This document shows positions 32,879 through 41,167 of a DNA stretch of 64,000 nucleotides, piece by piece (the stretch's first letter is position 1; each line of letters opens with the position of its first letter). A program made the position numbers and the translations under genes. This DNA is from an uncultured Chthonomonas sp. (GTDB taxonomy: Bacteria; Armatimonadota; Chthonomonadetes; Chthonomonadales; CAJBBX01): positions 1 through 64,000 of the forward strand of contig CAISJD010000028.1 in assembly GCA_903885605.1 (NCBI GenBank), read 5' to 3'. Below the pieces are notes generated by a model. The model searched no databases and had not been told where the DNA came from. It worked only from the letters and a program-made list of their open reading frames with translations.

Positions 32879-33140
32879 CAGCGTCCTCCGCCTCGCGAGC
32901 ATCATCGAGTTCGCTGACCAGGTCTCGTCCCGGCGCCACGTCTCGACCGATCCCGAAGAGCCTCTCCGCCAGGGCAGCACGGTCCGGGATAACCTGAACG
33001 CGCAGATCGTCCGATCCGGCCACCGACGACCAGTCCAGCTTGTATCCCGGACGTATTCCGTGCTCCCTCGCGATCGCGGCGGGGATGGAGACCATGTTCT
33101 TCGTGGTGACGGTGGTGATCATGGATTCATGGTACCGCAT
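32871..33140 (-). CDS. vapB: AbrB/MazE-type antitoxin of the VapC pair
   Basis: An 89-residue protein with a SpoVT/AbrB-type swapped-hairpin DNA-binding domain at its N-terminus: ITTVTTKNMVSIPAAIAREHGIRPGYKL has the usual Val-Ser/Thr-Ile-Pro and G-x-R-x-G pattern. The C-terminal region is acidic and would bind the toxin. Two ATGs are possible (33140 and 33122); the second gives the more typical MITTV start. It would bind its own promoter and repress the operon, as known for the family; no operator was identified. Confidence 0.88.
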   Translation of the reverse strand: MRYHESMITTVTTKNMVSIPAAIAREHGIRPGYKLDWSSVAGSDDLRVQVIPDRAALAERLFGIGRDVAPGRDLVSELDDAREAEDAGD

Positions 33141-33178
33141 GGTGGCCGCACCCCATCATGGCATGGCGTTTCAACGCC

Positions 33179-34651
33179 TCAGCTGCCGGCGTCACTTGCC
33201 TGCACGCGCACCAGGATGTCGTGTCGGAACTCCGGGAGGGCCACGGTAGTGGCGCTACCTCCCGTGATGGTGATGTCCGGCGACCACTGGCCCGCCTCGG
33301 GTGACATGCAGGAGACGCTGTGCTGCCCCTCGGGCAGGCTTAGCGTCAGGGCGCCACGGATCGGTTCGCCGGCGCCGGGCACTTCCAGTTCCCTCTCGTC
33401 GGCCAGATAGACCGAGACGTCGCTACCGGCCACGCCGAAGGCCGCCTCCACGGTGTGCTCAGGGGCCGCGGTGACCACGCCCGGCAGGGGGTGAGCTGCC
33501 GCCAGATCGAGGCTGTGGATGAACCGAGACAGATGCCGGAACCAGGTCCGGATGCAGCGCTGCGACTCCTCGGTGCCGGTCTCGCAGTAGTTGATGATCG
33601 AGAAGTCGATATAGTCGTAGTGCGCGCCGCACATGAGCGCCATCCACGCCCGCTTGCGGTGGATGGTCCAGCCGTCGGTGTCCTTGTACTGGCTGGCAAC
33701 GTTGTCCTCGTCCAGGTTCAGGGGCTTGCTCTCCCTTGCCGCCGCCAGGCAGTAGTCGCGGACCGCCCGGAGCTTGAGCTGCTTGGACATGAACTGCCCC
33801 ATGTCGTACTCCACGCCGTCCAGCGCGGTGCCCGGCAACGGATGGATGTTCACGATATCGATCGGGAAGTCCCGGAACGAGAGCGTGGACATCTGCACGA
33901 AGGGGTGCCACTGGAACGCCTCCTGTCCGGCAATGAGGTGCTGGTTGGGGAGCGACGCCTCGGTCTGCCGGATTTCGGCGGCGATGGCGCGTTGCCACTC
34001 GTTCACCTCGTCGATGCCCGGGTTCCCCTCGCCGGGATGGCGCCCGCCGGGCTCGTTGCAGATCTCGAAGAAGAGGTTGTCGTAGGCGTTCACTTCGCGG
34101 ACAATCCGCCGCACATGCTCCAGCTGCCTTGCGACCAGCTCCGGATGCTGCAGCGTCATGTAGGTGGGCCACGAGATGGGTTTCAGACCATTCACGTTGT
34201 TGGCGCTGTTGAGCGGGTTCAGCGCCCAGATCCGGTCCTCGTAGGTGTTGCTGAGCAGCACCAGCTCCACGATGATCCCCAGTTCGGAGGCCCTGCCCAT
34301 CAAGCCGTGCAGCCGCTGGAAGAACTCGGGATTGGGCCTGTCCAGGTCGAACTTCGGTTCGCCGTCTTGCGCCCGGCCCGGTCCGGTACGCTCAAACGGC
34401 GCGATGTAGTCCGGCGACTCGGGCTTGCAGGTCGAGTAGGGGTTGCAGTGGCTCTGCAACTCGCGGAACAGCACGAAGAGCCGGGTCAGGGTCATGCCCT
34501 TGGCGGCAGCGTCCGCCAGGTAGCGCTCATACCGGAACGGCCGGTTCATCACGGCGCCGTAGTGCTCGGTGGCTGTGAGGAGGACGAGGGGCTTTCCGCG
34601 GAACTCGAACAGCCGTGGGTTCTCGGGATGGATGCGGATAGGCTCTGGCAT
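33179..34651 (-). CDS. GH-A clan glycosidase-like protein (GH5/GH140 type)
   Basis: A 490-residue protein with a (beta/alpha)8 barrel of the GH5/GH140-like type and a C-terminal beta-sandwich. No signal peptide is visible from this start. It begins NPRLFEFRGKPLVLLTATEHYGA, then GMTLTRLFVLFRE. The probable acid/base is Glu in FFEICNEPGG, and a nucleophile candidate is Glu in LNLDEDN. Residues about 400-490 (GAGEPIRGALTLSLPEGQ) resemble the putative collagen-binding beta domain that follows such barrels. Substrate not known. AGGAGA lies 8 nt before ATG 34651. It stands apart from its neighbours. Confidence 0.7.
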   Translation of the reverse strand: MPEPIRIHPENPRLFEFRGKPLVLLTATEHYGAVMNRPFRYERYLADAAAKGMTLTRLFVLFRELQSHCNPYSTCKPESPDYIAPFERTGPGRAQDGEPKFDLDRPNPEFFQRLHGLMGRASELGIIVELVLLSNTYEDRIWALNPLNSANNVNGLKPISWPTYMTLQHPELVARQLEHVRRIVREVNAYDNLFFEICNEPGGRHPGEGNPGIDEVNEWQRAIAAEIRQTEASLPNQHLIAGQEAFQWHPFVQMSTLSFRDFPIDIVNIHPLPGTALDGVEYDMGQFMSKQLKLRAVRDYCLAAARESKPLNLDEDNVASQYKDTDGWTIHRKRAWMALMCGAHYDYIDFSIINYCETGTEESQRCIRTWFRHLSRFIHSLDLAAAHPLPGVVTAAPEHTVEAAFGVAGSDVSVYLADERELEVPGAGEPIRGALTLSLPEGQHSVSCMSPEAGQWSPDITITGGSATTVALPEFRHDILVRVQASDAGS

Positions 34652-34958
34652 GGCGCGATCTCCTGACCGGCGACAATGTGCCAGTCAGTGTACGCCATGC
34701 CCGGCCGGTCGCCAATGGTGCGAGTTCAGAAGCTACGTGGCCGGGTTGCGCGCTCAACGCCGGCGCCAGAACGCTCGGACGCTCGAGGTACTCCTCGGCC
34801 GGCAGGTCAGCGAGGCCTACTGCATCATACACGAACCGGAGGGTCTCGCGTCCCCATAGCCCCTCAGTGTGCCGCTCCGCAATGAGGCCGCCGGCGCCGG
34901 GAGCGAGGTTGGCGTACATTCCATATCGAATGCCGACACTGCGGCATAGGCCATCGAC
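34652..34958. other. 307-bp intergenic region with an Rpn remnant
   Basis: The gap between the GH-A gene and the LamG-containing gene contains a 161-bp piece of an Rpn-type gene (34749-34909) and otherwise nothing I can name. Confidence 0.7.
34749..34909 (-). pseudogene. Internal fragment of an Rpn-family gene
   Basis: About 161 bp closely match 30031-30191 inside the full-length Rpn-like gene. The conserved segment reads APGAGGL, then LWGRETLRFVYDA and PAEEYLE, corresponding to residues 109-163 of the intact protein. Start, active site and C-terminal domain are missing, so this is a relic. It shows that another Rpn gene once lay here or that a piece was copied 4.7 kb away. Confidence 0.75.
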
Positions 34959-37478
34959 CTAACCCGCGGCCCTCCCGCCGATCGCGGCCCGTAGCTCGAT
35001 CTGCATATTGGGCTTCAGGTCGAAGAAGAGGACGGCGTGCTCCTCGCCGTCCGTGTTTCGGACCTTCAGGCACTCCTTCGTGTTGGCGGCGGTGAGCGGG
35101 CTGGAGCGGATCTCCTTGGGTAGGTCCCAGACGGCAATGGCGTAGTCGGCGAACGGGGTTTCGCTGCGCAGGGCCAGCTTTAGCACCATGTCGCCGCCCT
35201 GCCGCTCCCAGCGGGCGGTGGGGATGTGGACGTCGGGCGTATTGGTCCGGACTACCGCGCTGCCGGTGGGGGTGGAGGTCTGGACGGCGTAGTCGAACCG
35301 CCAGATCGGGTTCGGGCACTCGCGCTCGAACCGGATCGACCAGCGGCCTTCCTCGACCAGGATGAACTCGTACGATAGCGGGTCCTTGTAGCCGATCCGC
35401 GGCACCTTGGAGACGCGCGTGAGCCACGGCAGACGCTCGCGGGTCACGAGGAAGTACCTGGCCATGTCCCACTGGTAGGTCCACCAGATGTCGTACATCA
35501 CATGGTCGGTCTTACTGACGAAGAGGGTGCGCGGCGTGGCGGGGTAGTGCCTGCGGTAGTAGTCGGCGACGTCGATGGACCTGGCGAACACAATCTTCTG
35601 TTTCTTTGGCAGCTCGAAGGCCAGGAAGCGCTGGTACCGATCGATGAAGGCCTCGAAGGCTCGCCTCCGTGCGGCGTCCGGCACGCCCCGGACCCAGTCG
35701 CCCATCCGAAGGCCGTCTGTGGCCGCGGGAAAGGGCGCGTCCGTGGGCGTCTCGCCATGGACCACAGGCCGACCGCTGAGGTAGATCGTCACGCTGCGCC
35801 CCTGGCGTACGGCGGCGAGGTGCTGCCACTCGTCCGCGGCAAGCTGCGCGCCCTCGGTGCAGAACCAGTTGTCGCCCGAGCCTGCGATCAACCGGAACCG
35901 GTTGTGCTGGTCCGATTCCTGCTCGAACGAGATGCCGCGGAAGGGTCCGCCCCCCGTGTTGTGGCTGGAGAGGATATTGGCCCACTGCCGTTGATGAGCC
36001 GCAGGCTTCACCCAGCAGCCGATGGTGAAGTCGCGCGTGTCAACGCTCAGGCCCGGCGGCACGATGACGCAGGCGGCCTTGCCGTCCAGCTCCAGGGCCT
36101 GGCCACGCATGCCCGGCGCCCGGCGCGCTCCGTTGATGAGTTGCCCGTGGCGCCCGTTGCCGGACAGGTCCGCAACCGTTGGGCCGGAGCCGTCGAAGCT
36201 CCAGGCCGCTACGGCGCCCTTGAGCTGTCCGAGCCCGTCCCGGGAGAGGTCGGCGATCTCCGCGGCGCTCATGGCCCGTGGCATGAGGAACGGCTCGTCG
36301 ATCAGCCCGGCGAGGTTTCGCGGCTCGCCGGCGCCGGTTTCGAAGTCCGGGTTCGGGTAGCCGATGCCGACGTCGAGCGCTTCATAGAGCGGGTTCACGA
36401 AGGCCGGATGCCCCGACATGCGCGCCAGGTTGCTGAACTCCGCCGCACCGGTGAGCATGCACTTGCGGGCCTTCGCCCAGTCTCCTTCCGAGACCTTGAA
36501 GTGCCAGCTCACGGGGCCGAGGAAGTGCCAGCCGCCGCAGAAGTCCCACTGGTGGCTCACGATCGTCGATGGCGCCTGAGCAGGCTTGCGGCAGTCCGTG
36601 GGCGAGGTGAAGTAGGGGAACTCCGGCATCCCGAGCCACGGCTTGGCGTTGGCGCACCAGAGGCCGCAGTGGTCGTTCACGCCGACTTCGGCCAGGGCGC
36701 GGGCGTAGCCGGGGTCCAGTTCGTGATTGCACTCGATCCACGCCGACCGCCCGTCCGCCGGGTCGGGCAGCAGCGCCCGCGCCCTGCGCATCACGTCGCC
36801 GTACTGCGCCACTCGGTCCGCGTGGCTCAACGCGGGTGTGTCGGGCAGGATGGGGATGACGCTGTCGCCATACGATCGGTTGTAGCCGAGCAGCCGTTCG
36901 CAGAGCGGGTCATCGGCCCTGATGCGCTCGGCAGGGATGCGGTAGTCGAGCGGTATGCCGGTGGCGTGGAGGGTCGGGTCGGGCTCCAGCGGGCAGAACG
37001 GACTGAAACTGAGCACGGTGTACTCGTCGTCGACCACGGCGAAGTAGCGCGTGATCGTGACGCCGCCGGAGTGCAGCACGGCCAGGTAGCTGCCGGTCTG
37101 GCGCGGCGTGTACCTGATCGCGCCGGCGCCGGCCTTGAGCGGGACCGTCAGCTGCTCGGACCGGAGCCGGTTCACCCATTTGAGGTCGCCGCCCACGCGG
37201 AAGGCCCGTCCCGGTCTGGCCTGCTCCAGGTACCGCGGGAACACGCGGAGAGAGTAGACGTTGTCGCCGGGTATCGCGGCGAGGCCGAACTCGATCGACT
37301 CGCCGAGCTTCAGCAGCCGCGCTGAGGTCGTGAGCAGAGGCGTAGACGCCATCGTCATGTGGTTCCGCTCCCTGTGTCCTGCCTCCGCGGGGCGTGTCGG
37401 GCCCGCTGCGATCCCGAGCAAGAGGGTAACGACGCCGATCAGAAGGATGCCCCGGCGCATGGTCGTGTGTGGGCTCAT
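34959..37478 (-). CDS. Large exported protein with an inserted LamG-like domain
   Basis: An 839-residue secreted protein. A signal peptide spans about residues 1-30 (RRGILLIGVVTLLLGIAAG). The N-terminal part (30 to about 400) is of unknown fold. From about 395 to 580 there is a concanavalin-like LamG/laminin-G module: AAWSFDGSGPTVADLSGNG, QALELDGKAACVIVPPGLS, FTIGCWVKP and EWQHLAAVRQGRSVTIYLSG are typical. The last 200 residues form another domain with several aromatic strands. It probably binds carbohydrate and may process it, but no catalytic motif is assigned. ATG 37478 follows GGGGGAAG; the Rho-like gene ends 50 bp upstream on the same strand. Confidence 0.75.
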   Translation of the reverse strand: MSPHTTMRRGILLIGVVTLLLGIAAGPTRPAEAGHRERNHMTMASTPLLTTSARLLKLGESIEFGLAAIPGDNVYSLRVFPRYLEQARPGRAFRVGGDLKWVNRLRSEQLTVPLKAGAGAIRYTPRQTGSYLAVLHSGGVTITRYFAVVDDEYTVLSFSPFCPLEPDPTLHATGIPLDYRIPAERIRADDPLCERLLGYNRSYGDSVIPILPDTPALSHADRVAQYGDVMRRARALLPDPADGRSAWIECNHELDPGYARALAEVGVNDHCGLWCANAKPWLGMPEFPYFTSPTDCRKPAQAPSTIVSHQWDFCGGWHFLGPVSWHFKVSEGDWAKARKCMLTGAAEFSNLARMSGHPAFVNPLYEALDVGIGYPNPDFETGAGEPRNLAGLIDEPFLMPRAMSAAEIADLSRDGLGQLKGAVAAWSFDGSGPTVADLSGNGRHGQLINGARRAPGMRGQALELDGKAACVIVPPGLSVDTRDFTIGCWVKPAAHQRQWANILSSHNTGGGPFRGISFEQESDQHNRFRLIAGSGDNWFCTEGAQLAADEWQHLAAVRQGRSVTIYLSGRPVVHGETPTDAPFPAATDGLRMGDWVRGVPDAARRRAFEAFIDRYQRFLAFELPKKQKIVFARSIDVADYYRRHYPATPRTLFVSKTDHVMYDIWWTYQWDMARYFLVTRERLPWLTRVSKVPRIGYKDPLSYEFILVEEGRWSIRFERECPNPIWRFDYAVQTSTPTGSAVVRTNTPDVHIPTARWERQGGDMVLKLALRSETPFADYAIAVWDLPKEIRSSPLTAANTKECLKVRNTDGEEHAVLFFDLKPNMQIELRAAIGGRAAG

Positions 37479-37528
37479 GGGGCTTCCCCCGGCTCGCGGC
37501 TTTCCGTGGGTTCTGCCATGGCGGCTCC

Positions 37529-38755
37529 TCACTCCAACGGCAGCAGCAGGTCGGCGGCAGTTGGGGGCGCCGGTGCGTCGCCTGCCAGCGACATGAGTGC
37601 GGCCTCCGTGGTGGGCTCGGCCTCCAGAGCCTCAGCCAGGGCTGCGTGACGGTCAGTGAGCGGCAGGCTGCCGAGGGTGCGCAGCGCTGCCTCGGCGGCG
37701 TCGTGGAGGCCGGCGGGACAGAGGCGGGTGGCTGATGAGAAGCATCGGATCGGGTCAATGGCCGGGTAGAGGCGCCGCCCGGCCAGTTCGCCGCTCAGGG
37801 GCACGCGCCATGTCAGGCCGCCCAGGGCATGTTCCACCAGGCGGAGGTAGGGGTGCGACTCGCGCTCCTCTTCCTCTTCGTCGTCCACCGCGATGTGCCA
37901 GGCCGAAGCCACCAGCGTTAGCGACCCGCCCAGCCCGCCACCGAATAGCCCCTCGCCGCCGTACCAGCCCGGGGCCTGCAGCCACTCCGTCATGCGGAGC
38001 CGTGCGGCGGACTGGTCGGCCTCGGCCTGTGCATCGGCGTTCTCAGCCTCAAGCATGGCTGCCCAGCAGGCAGTCAGCGAATCGATCAGTAGGAGCACAT
38101 GGCGGCCCTGCTCGGTCCGGCGCTGGGCGGCGGAGAGGACGACCTCGGCGGCCAACGCCTCGTGCTCGGCCGGAACGCCCTCCTCGCGCGACGGGGTCGT
38201 CACCACCTCCACGCCGGGGAAGCGCCGCCGCCAGTGCGTCGCCTCCTCGCTCCGGGCGCGGCAGAGCAACGCGATCACCTCAACCTCGCCGGAGGCGGTT
38301 GCGCCCTGGGCCACGGCCTGCAGGCTCCGGGTGAGGCCCGAGCCGTGGGGCCCGTAGACCAGCCCTGCGGCGCCGACGGCCAGGGGCGCACAGCACTCAA
38401 GCATCTGCCCGGTGAGGCCGGCGCGATCCACGGCGAGGGGGATCAGCCGCTCGATCGGCGAGCGGTCATAGGTCGAGCGCTTGCGCGGGGTGGGGCGGTC
38501 GGCGGCTTCGTCGGGGTCCAGACCATTGATGGCGGTGACCTGCGCCAGGGCGCCGTCCTCAACCAGGCCGGTGATGATGTCGCCCGAGTCGATCCGTCGC
38601 TCGGCCAGTACGCGATCCAGCACGGGAGTGCGGTCGAAGCCCCATCGGGCGCCGAACCGCAAGACGGCCACGGCTCCGTCGGCCGGGCGATGGGCGATGC
38701 CGTGGATGGTCTCGCCCGGTTCGAGCCGCATGAGCGGCGTGCCGGTATGCGGCAT
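37529..38755 (-). CDS. Rho-like protein with degenerate Walker A (possible pseudo-ATPase)
   Basis: A 408-residue homologue of transcription termination factor Rho. Residues 10-90 match Rho's RNA-binding cold-shock domain: RIDSGDIITGLV then AQVTAINGLDPDEA aligns with the Rho pattern LRTGDTI...VNGxDPEEA, and RSTYDRSPIERL corresponds to the LTPLYPxERL linker. The ATPase core keeps GLVYGPHGSGLTRSLQAVAQ (about 131-150), but the Walker A lysine is replaced by Leu141; Walker B is intact (VLLLIDSLT, 220-228). The acidic motif near Rho's catalytic Glu has become CRARSEEATH. The end PAIDPIRCFSSATR resembles Rho's arginine-finger segment. The start is ATG 38755 with GGAGGAG upstream. It is divergent from the LacI-type gene. 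Confidence 0.8.
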   Translation of the reverse strand: MPHTGTPLMRLEPGETIHGIAHRPADGAVAVLRFGARWGFDRTPVLDRVLAERRIDSGDIITGLVEDGALAQVTAINGLDPDEAADRPTPRKRSTYDRSPIERLIPLAVDRAGLTGQMLECCAPLAVGAAGLVYGPHGSGLTRSLQAVAQGATASGEVEVIALLCRARSEEATHWRRRFPGVEVVTTPSREEGVPAEHEALAAEVVLSAAQRRTEQGRHVLLLIDSLTACWAAMLEAENADAQAEADQSAARLRMTEWLQAPGWYGGEGLFGGGLGGSLTLVASAWHIAVDDEEEEERESHPYLRLVEHALGGLTWRVPLSGELAGRRLYPAIDPIRCFSSATRLCPAGLHDAAEAALRTLGSLPLTDRHAALAEALEAEPTTEAALMSLAGDAPAPPTAADLLLPLE

Positions 38756-38848
38756 CGCACTCCTCCCAGTGCCGGGCCCTGACGGCGCCGGCGCGGTTGA
38801 GTATGGCACGGCGTCCCGCAAACGGTCGAAAAAAGACGCCCGCGTCCC

Positions 38849-38907
38849 TTGACAACGGACCGCCCTGCCGTTATCCTAGAGTAAGCGGTTGCTAGTACGC
38901 GGTTACT
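38849..38907 (+). promoter_or_regulatory. Sigma70-like promoter and direct repeats before the LacI-type gene
   Basis: TTGACA (38849-38854) and TATCCT (38872-38877) are separated by exactly 17 nt. Just downstream are two direct repeats, TAAGCGGTTGCT (38882-38893) and TACGCGGTTACT (38896-38907), spaced 14 bp apart and placed over the likely start of transcription. They contain the AGCGGTT/CGGTTA type of half-sites that LacI-family proteins often bind, so autoregulation is possible. The regulator starts at 38958. Confidence 0.65.
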
Positions 38908-38957
38908 GGCATGGTGCGCTTCCCATGGCCCTCCAAACTCGAGGCAGGTCAGAGCCC

Positions 38958-39932
38958 ATGACGACCATCAAGGACATAGCGATAGAGCTGTCGTTGTCCA
39001 CGGCCACCGTGTCCCGGGCACTGCACGATTCAGACAGCCCCTACGTCTCCGCGGGGACGAGATCGCGAGTACTTGAGACCGCCCGCGTCATGGGCTACAC
39101 GCCCAACGCACGCGGCCGGGCCCTGGCCACAGGGCGCACGCACCTGGTGAGCCTCTGGATCAATAACCCCAACACCGCCTACTACGCCATGGTTGCCCGC
39201 GACCTCTGCGACAAGTCAGAGCAGCGCGGCTTCCACCCCGTTGTCCGGGCTGCCAGCACGCAGAGCTCGCATCCGCTTGCATGGCAGGCGCAAGACGGCA
39301 TGGCCGACGGGGTCATAGCGGTGGATGTGGGTGAGCCGCTGGGCGCCCTCGTGCCCCAGGGGCGCGCCCCGTTCCGACCTATCGTAGCACTCGGAGCCCT
39401 ATGCCTTACCACCCTGGATCACGTGCGCGTGGACCTCTACATCGGCGCCCTTGAGGCAATGCGCCACCTGGCCGAGACCCGCGCCGGGCGTATCGTTGGC
39501 TTGATGTACCGCGAGACCGATCCGCGGACCCGCGCCTACCTAGCCGTCATGCGGGAGGCTGGACGGGAGCCGGAGATCGTCATGATCCCCGACGAATCCC
39601 GGCCCACCAACCGCGCCCTGGCAGCCGCCTATGTCGCCGAACATGGCTGCCCCGACGCCTTCTTCTGCCAGAACGATGACGTGGCCATTGCCGTCTACCG
39701 CGGCTTGCTGGATGCGGGCGTCCGCATTCCGGACGATGTGGCCATCGTCGGTTGCGACGGCATTGAAGATGGCGAGTACCTGGACCGGCCGCTCTCAACC
39801 ATCACCCATCCAGTGGATGAGATGTGCGAGACGGCCTGGCAGTTCCTGCTCTTACGCATGTCACAGCCTGAGGCCCCGCGCCAGGAGGCTGTACTGCCTT
39901 CGAAATTCGTGATACGAGCGTCATCTGCATGA
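38958..39932 (+). CDS. LacI-family transcriptional regulator
   Basis: A 324-residue LacI/GalR-type regulator. Residues 1-55 form the helix-turn-helix and hinge helix: TIKDIAIELSLSTATVSRAL, then GYTPNARGRALATGRT. The remainder is the periplasmic-binding-protein-like sensor domain (for example DAFFCQNDDVAIAVYRGLLDAG and IVGCDGIEDGEYLDRPLST), so it probably senses a sugar. The start at ATG 38958 puts the HTH at the very N-terminus; a longer frame to 38889 is not needed. It lies directly upstream of the pseudopilin and the glycan operon on the same strand and is the best candidate for their control. Confidence 0.93.
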   Translation: MTTIKDIAIELSLSTATVSRALHDSDSPYVSAGTRSRVLETARVMGYTPNARGRALATGRTHLVSLWINNPNTAYYAMVARDLCDKSEQRGFHPVVRAASTQSSHPLAWQAQDGMADGVIAVDVGEPLGALVPQGRAPFRPIVALGALCLTTLDHVRVDLYIGALEAMRHLAETRAGRIVGLMYRETDPRTRAYLAVMREAGREPEIVMIPDESRPTNRALAAAYVAEHGCPDAFFCQNDDVAIAVYRGLLDAGVRIPDDVAIVGCDGIEDGEYLDRPLSTITHPVDEMCETAWQFLLLRMSQPEAPRQEAVLPSKFVIRASSA

Positions 39933-40047
39933 TGCGCTACCGAAGGGGGTGGTAGTCGATCCATGTCGGCCTAACAACTCTGAACCGTGACGGTCTGCCC
40001 TGAAGGCATTCCCACAAGGGGCCATGGGCCCCGGAGGTATGAGCCAA
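39933..40047 (+). promoter_or_regulatory. Leader region of the pseudopilin with a hairpin next to its ribosome-binding site
   Basis: GGGGCC (40018-40023) pairs with GGCCCC (40027-40032) over a 3-nt loop. The hairpin ends one base before the GGAGGT site (40033-40038) that serves ATG 40048, so folding could affect translation. A small perfect palindrome ACCGT-G-ACGGT (39984-39994) might be an operator. No promoter elements are evident. Confidence 0.4.
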
Positions 40048-40830
40048 ATGCAACGTCGAGGTTTCACGCTCATCGAACTGCTGGTGGTGATTGCAATTAT
40101 CGCCATCCTTGCAGCCATCCTGTTCCCGGTCTTCGCACAGGCCCGAGAGCAGGCCCGAAAGGCCAGTTGCCTTAGCAGCCAGAAGCAGAACGGTCTGGCT
40201 CTGATGATGTACGCGCAGGACTATGACGAGGCGTACTCGCAGATCGGCGACTGGAACCAGCGCATCCCGCCGTACCAGCTGGGCGTTCGCAACTGGACCG
40301 CTCTGATCCAGCCCTACGTCAAGAGCTACGAACTGGTCGAGTTCGGTTGCCCCAGCGCCAACTACAAGCGGTCGCCCTGGGGTGAGAGCAACGACCCGAA
40401 CGACGGCAACAAGCCGGCCAACCCGGCCCGCGGCCCCGAGTACTCGGCCAACCACATGGTGCTCGGGCTGAACGGACCGGCGTGGGGCTCGCTCGTGAAC
40501 GTCGGCATGGCTGACATCCAGGAGCCGGCCCAGACCATCGCCATCTCTGAGTGTGGCACGGTCGATACCTACACGCGCTTCGGCACCTACTGGACGCCTT
40601 ACTGGCACACCTACTACTACTTCGACATGGAGCCCTTCTTTGGAGCGGCGACATGGTGGAGGCCGCCGGTGGCGCACAACAGCTCCAAGAACGACGGTGG
40701 CATGAACTGCGTGTTCGCCGACGGCCACGCCAAGAACATGCGCCTCTCGAGCTTCATCAACATCAGTGGCTCGACCTACTCCGTCAAGACCTACTACTGG
40801 GAGCAGAACAAGGCCGGCCTGTCGCCCTAG
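40048..40830 (+). CDS. DUF1559-type pseudopilin with prepilin leader
   Basis: A 260-residue exported pseudopilin-like protein. The type IV prepilin leader is [18 protein letters not shown] with Gly(-1), Phe(+1) and Glu(+5), followed by a hydrophobic helix and [16 protein letters not shown], a typical Armatimonadota ending of this helix. The C-terminal body contains [12 protein letters not shown], the conserved H-x-G end of DUF1559-like proteins. Such proteins need a PilD-type peptidase and an export machine encoded elsewhere. I start at ATG 40048, with GGAGGT 9 nt upstream; upstream ATGs (40024, 40039) overlap the hairpin or the site itself. Confidence 0.92.
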   Translation: MQRRGFTLIELLVVIAIIAILAAILFPVFAQAREQARKASCLSSQKQNGLALMMYAQDYDEAYSQIGDWNQRIPPYQLGVRNWTALIQPYVKSYELVEFGCPSANYKRSPWGESNDPNDGNKPANPARGPEYSANHMVLGLNGPAWGSLVNVGMADIQEPAQTIAISECGTVDTYTRFGTYWTPYWHTYYYFDMEPFFGAATWWRPPVAHNSSKNDGGMNCVFADGHAKNMRLSSFINISGSTYSVKTYYWEQNKAGLSP

Positions 40831-40843
40831 CCGACCGCCCTCT

Positions 40844-40874
40844 GACGGCCGCGGGCCCAGCGCCCGCGGCCGTC
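40844..40874 (+). terminator. 13-bp perfect hairpin after the pseudopilin gene
   Basis: GACGGCCGCGGGC (40844-40856) pairs perfectly with GCCCGCGGCCGTC (40862-40874) with a 5-nt loop. It lies 13 nt after the stop. A short AT-rich stretch follows but no real T-tract. Likely a terminator or an mRNA 3'-end stabiliser that lets the pseudopilin be expressed more strongly than the genes downstream. Confidence 0.7.
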
Positions 40875-40893
40875 TGCATTATACGAGGTGCCT

Positions 40894-41145
40894 ATGAAGT
40901 CAAATGTGAACCCGGTTGTGGCAGCCGTAGTGATCGTCCTGATGCTGGCCGTCGCCGGTGTGCTCATCTACACCCGGATGGCCGGCACCGGCCCGAAGTA
41001 TGGGGCCGAAATCCCTGACGTTGTGAAGCAGGACGCCATCAAGAACGGGCCGCGCCCGATGCCGCCCATCCCCATGCCCAACGGCGGCACCATGGCTCCC
41101 CGTGGCGGCGCTGCCGGTCCGCCCGCCGGAGCCGGCGGCCGCTAA
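40894..41145 (+). CDS. Small single-pass membrane protein
   Basis: An 83-residue protein with a short polar N-terminus, one transmembrane segment (about 8-27, VAAVVIVLMLAVAGVLIY) and a Gly/Pro-rich C-terminus (PRPMPPIPMPNGG then GGAAGPPAGAGGR). It has no family I know. ATG 40894 is preceded by GAGG five nt away; a GTG at 40888 overlaps that site. Its position between two strong hairpins, right after a pseudopilin gene, suggests a partner role for that pseudopilin. Confidence 0.7.
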   Translation: MKSNVNPVVAAVVIVLMLAVAGVLIYTRMAGTGPKYGAEIPDVVKQDAIKNGPRPMPPIPMPNGGTMAPRGGAAGPPAGAGGR

Positions 41146-41167
41146 CCAGGCCGCCCAAAGCCAGTTT

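Noticed and set aside
32880-32980. N-terminal extension of VapC
   Set aside because: It would lie entirely within the antitoxin gene. The GTG at 32878 gives the usual PIN start and the normal overlap.
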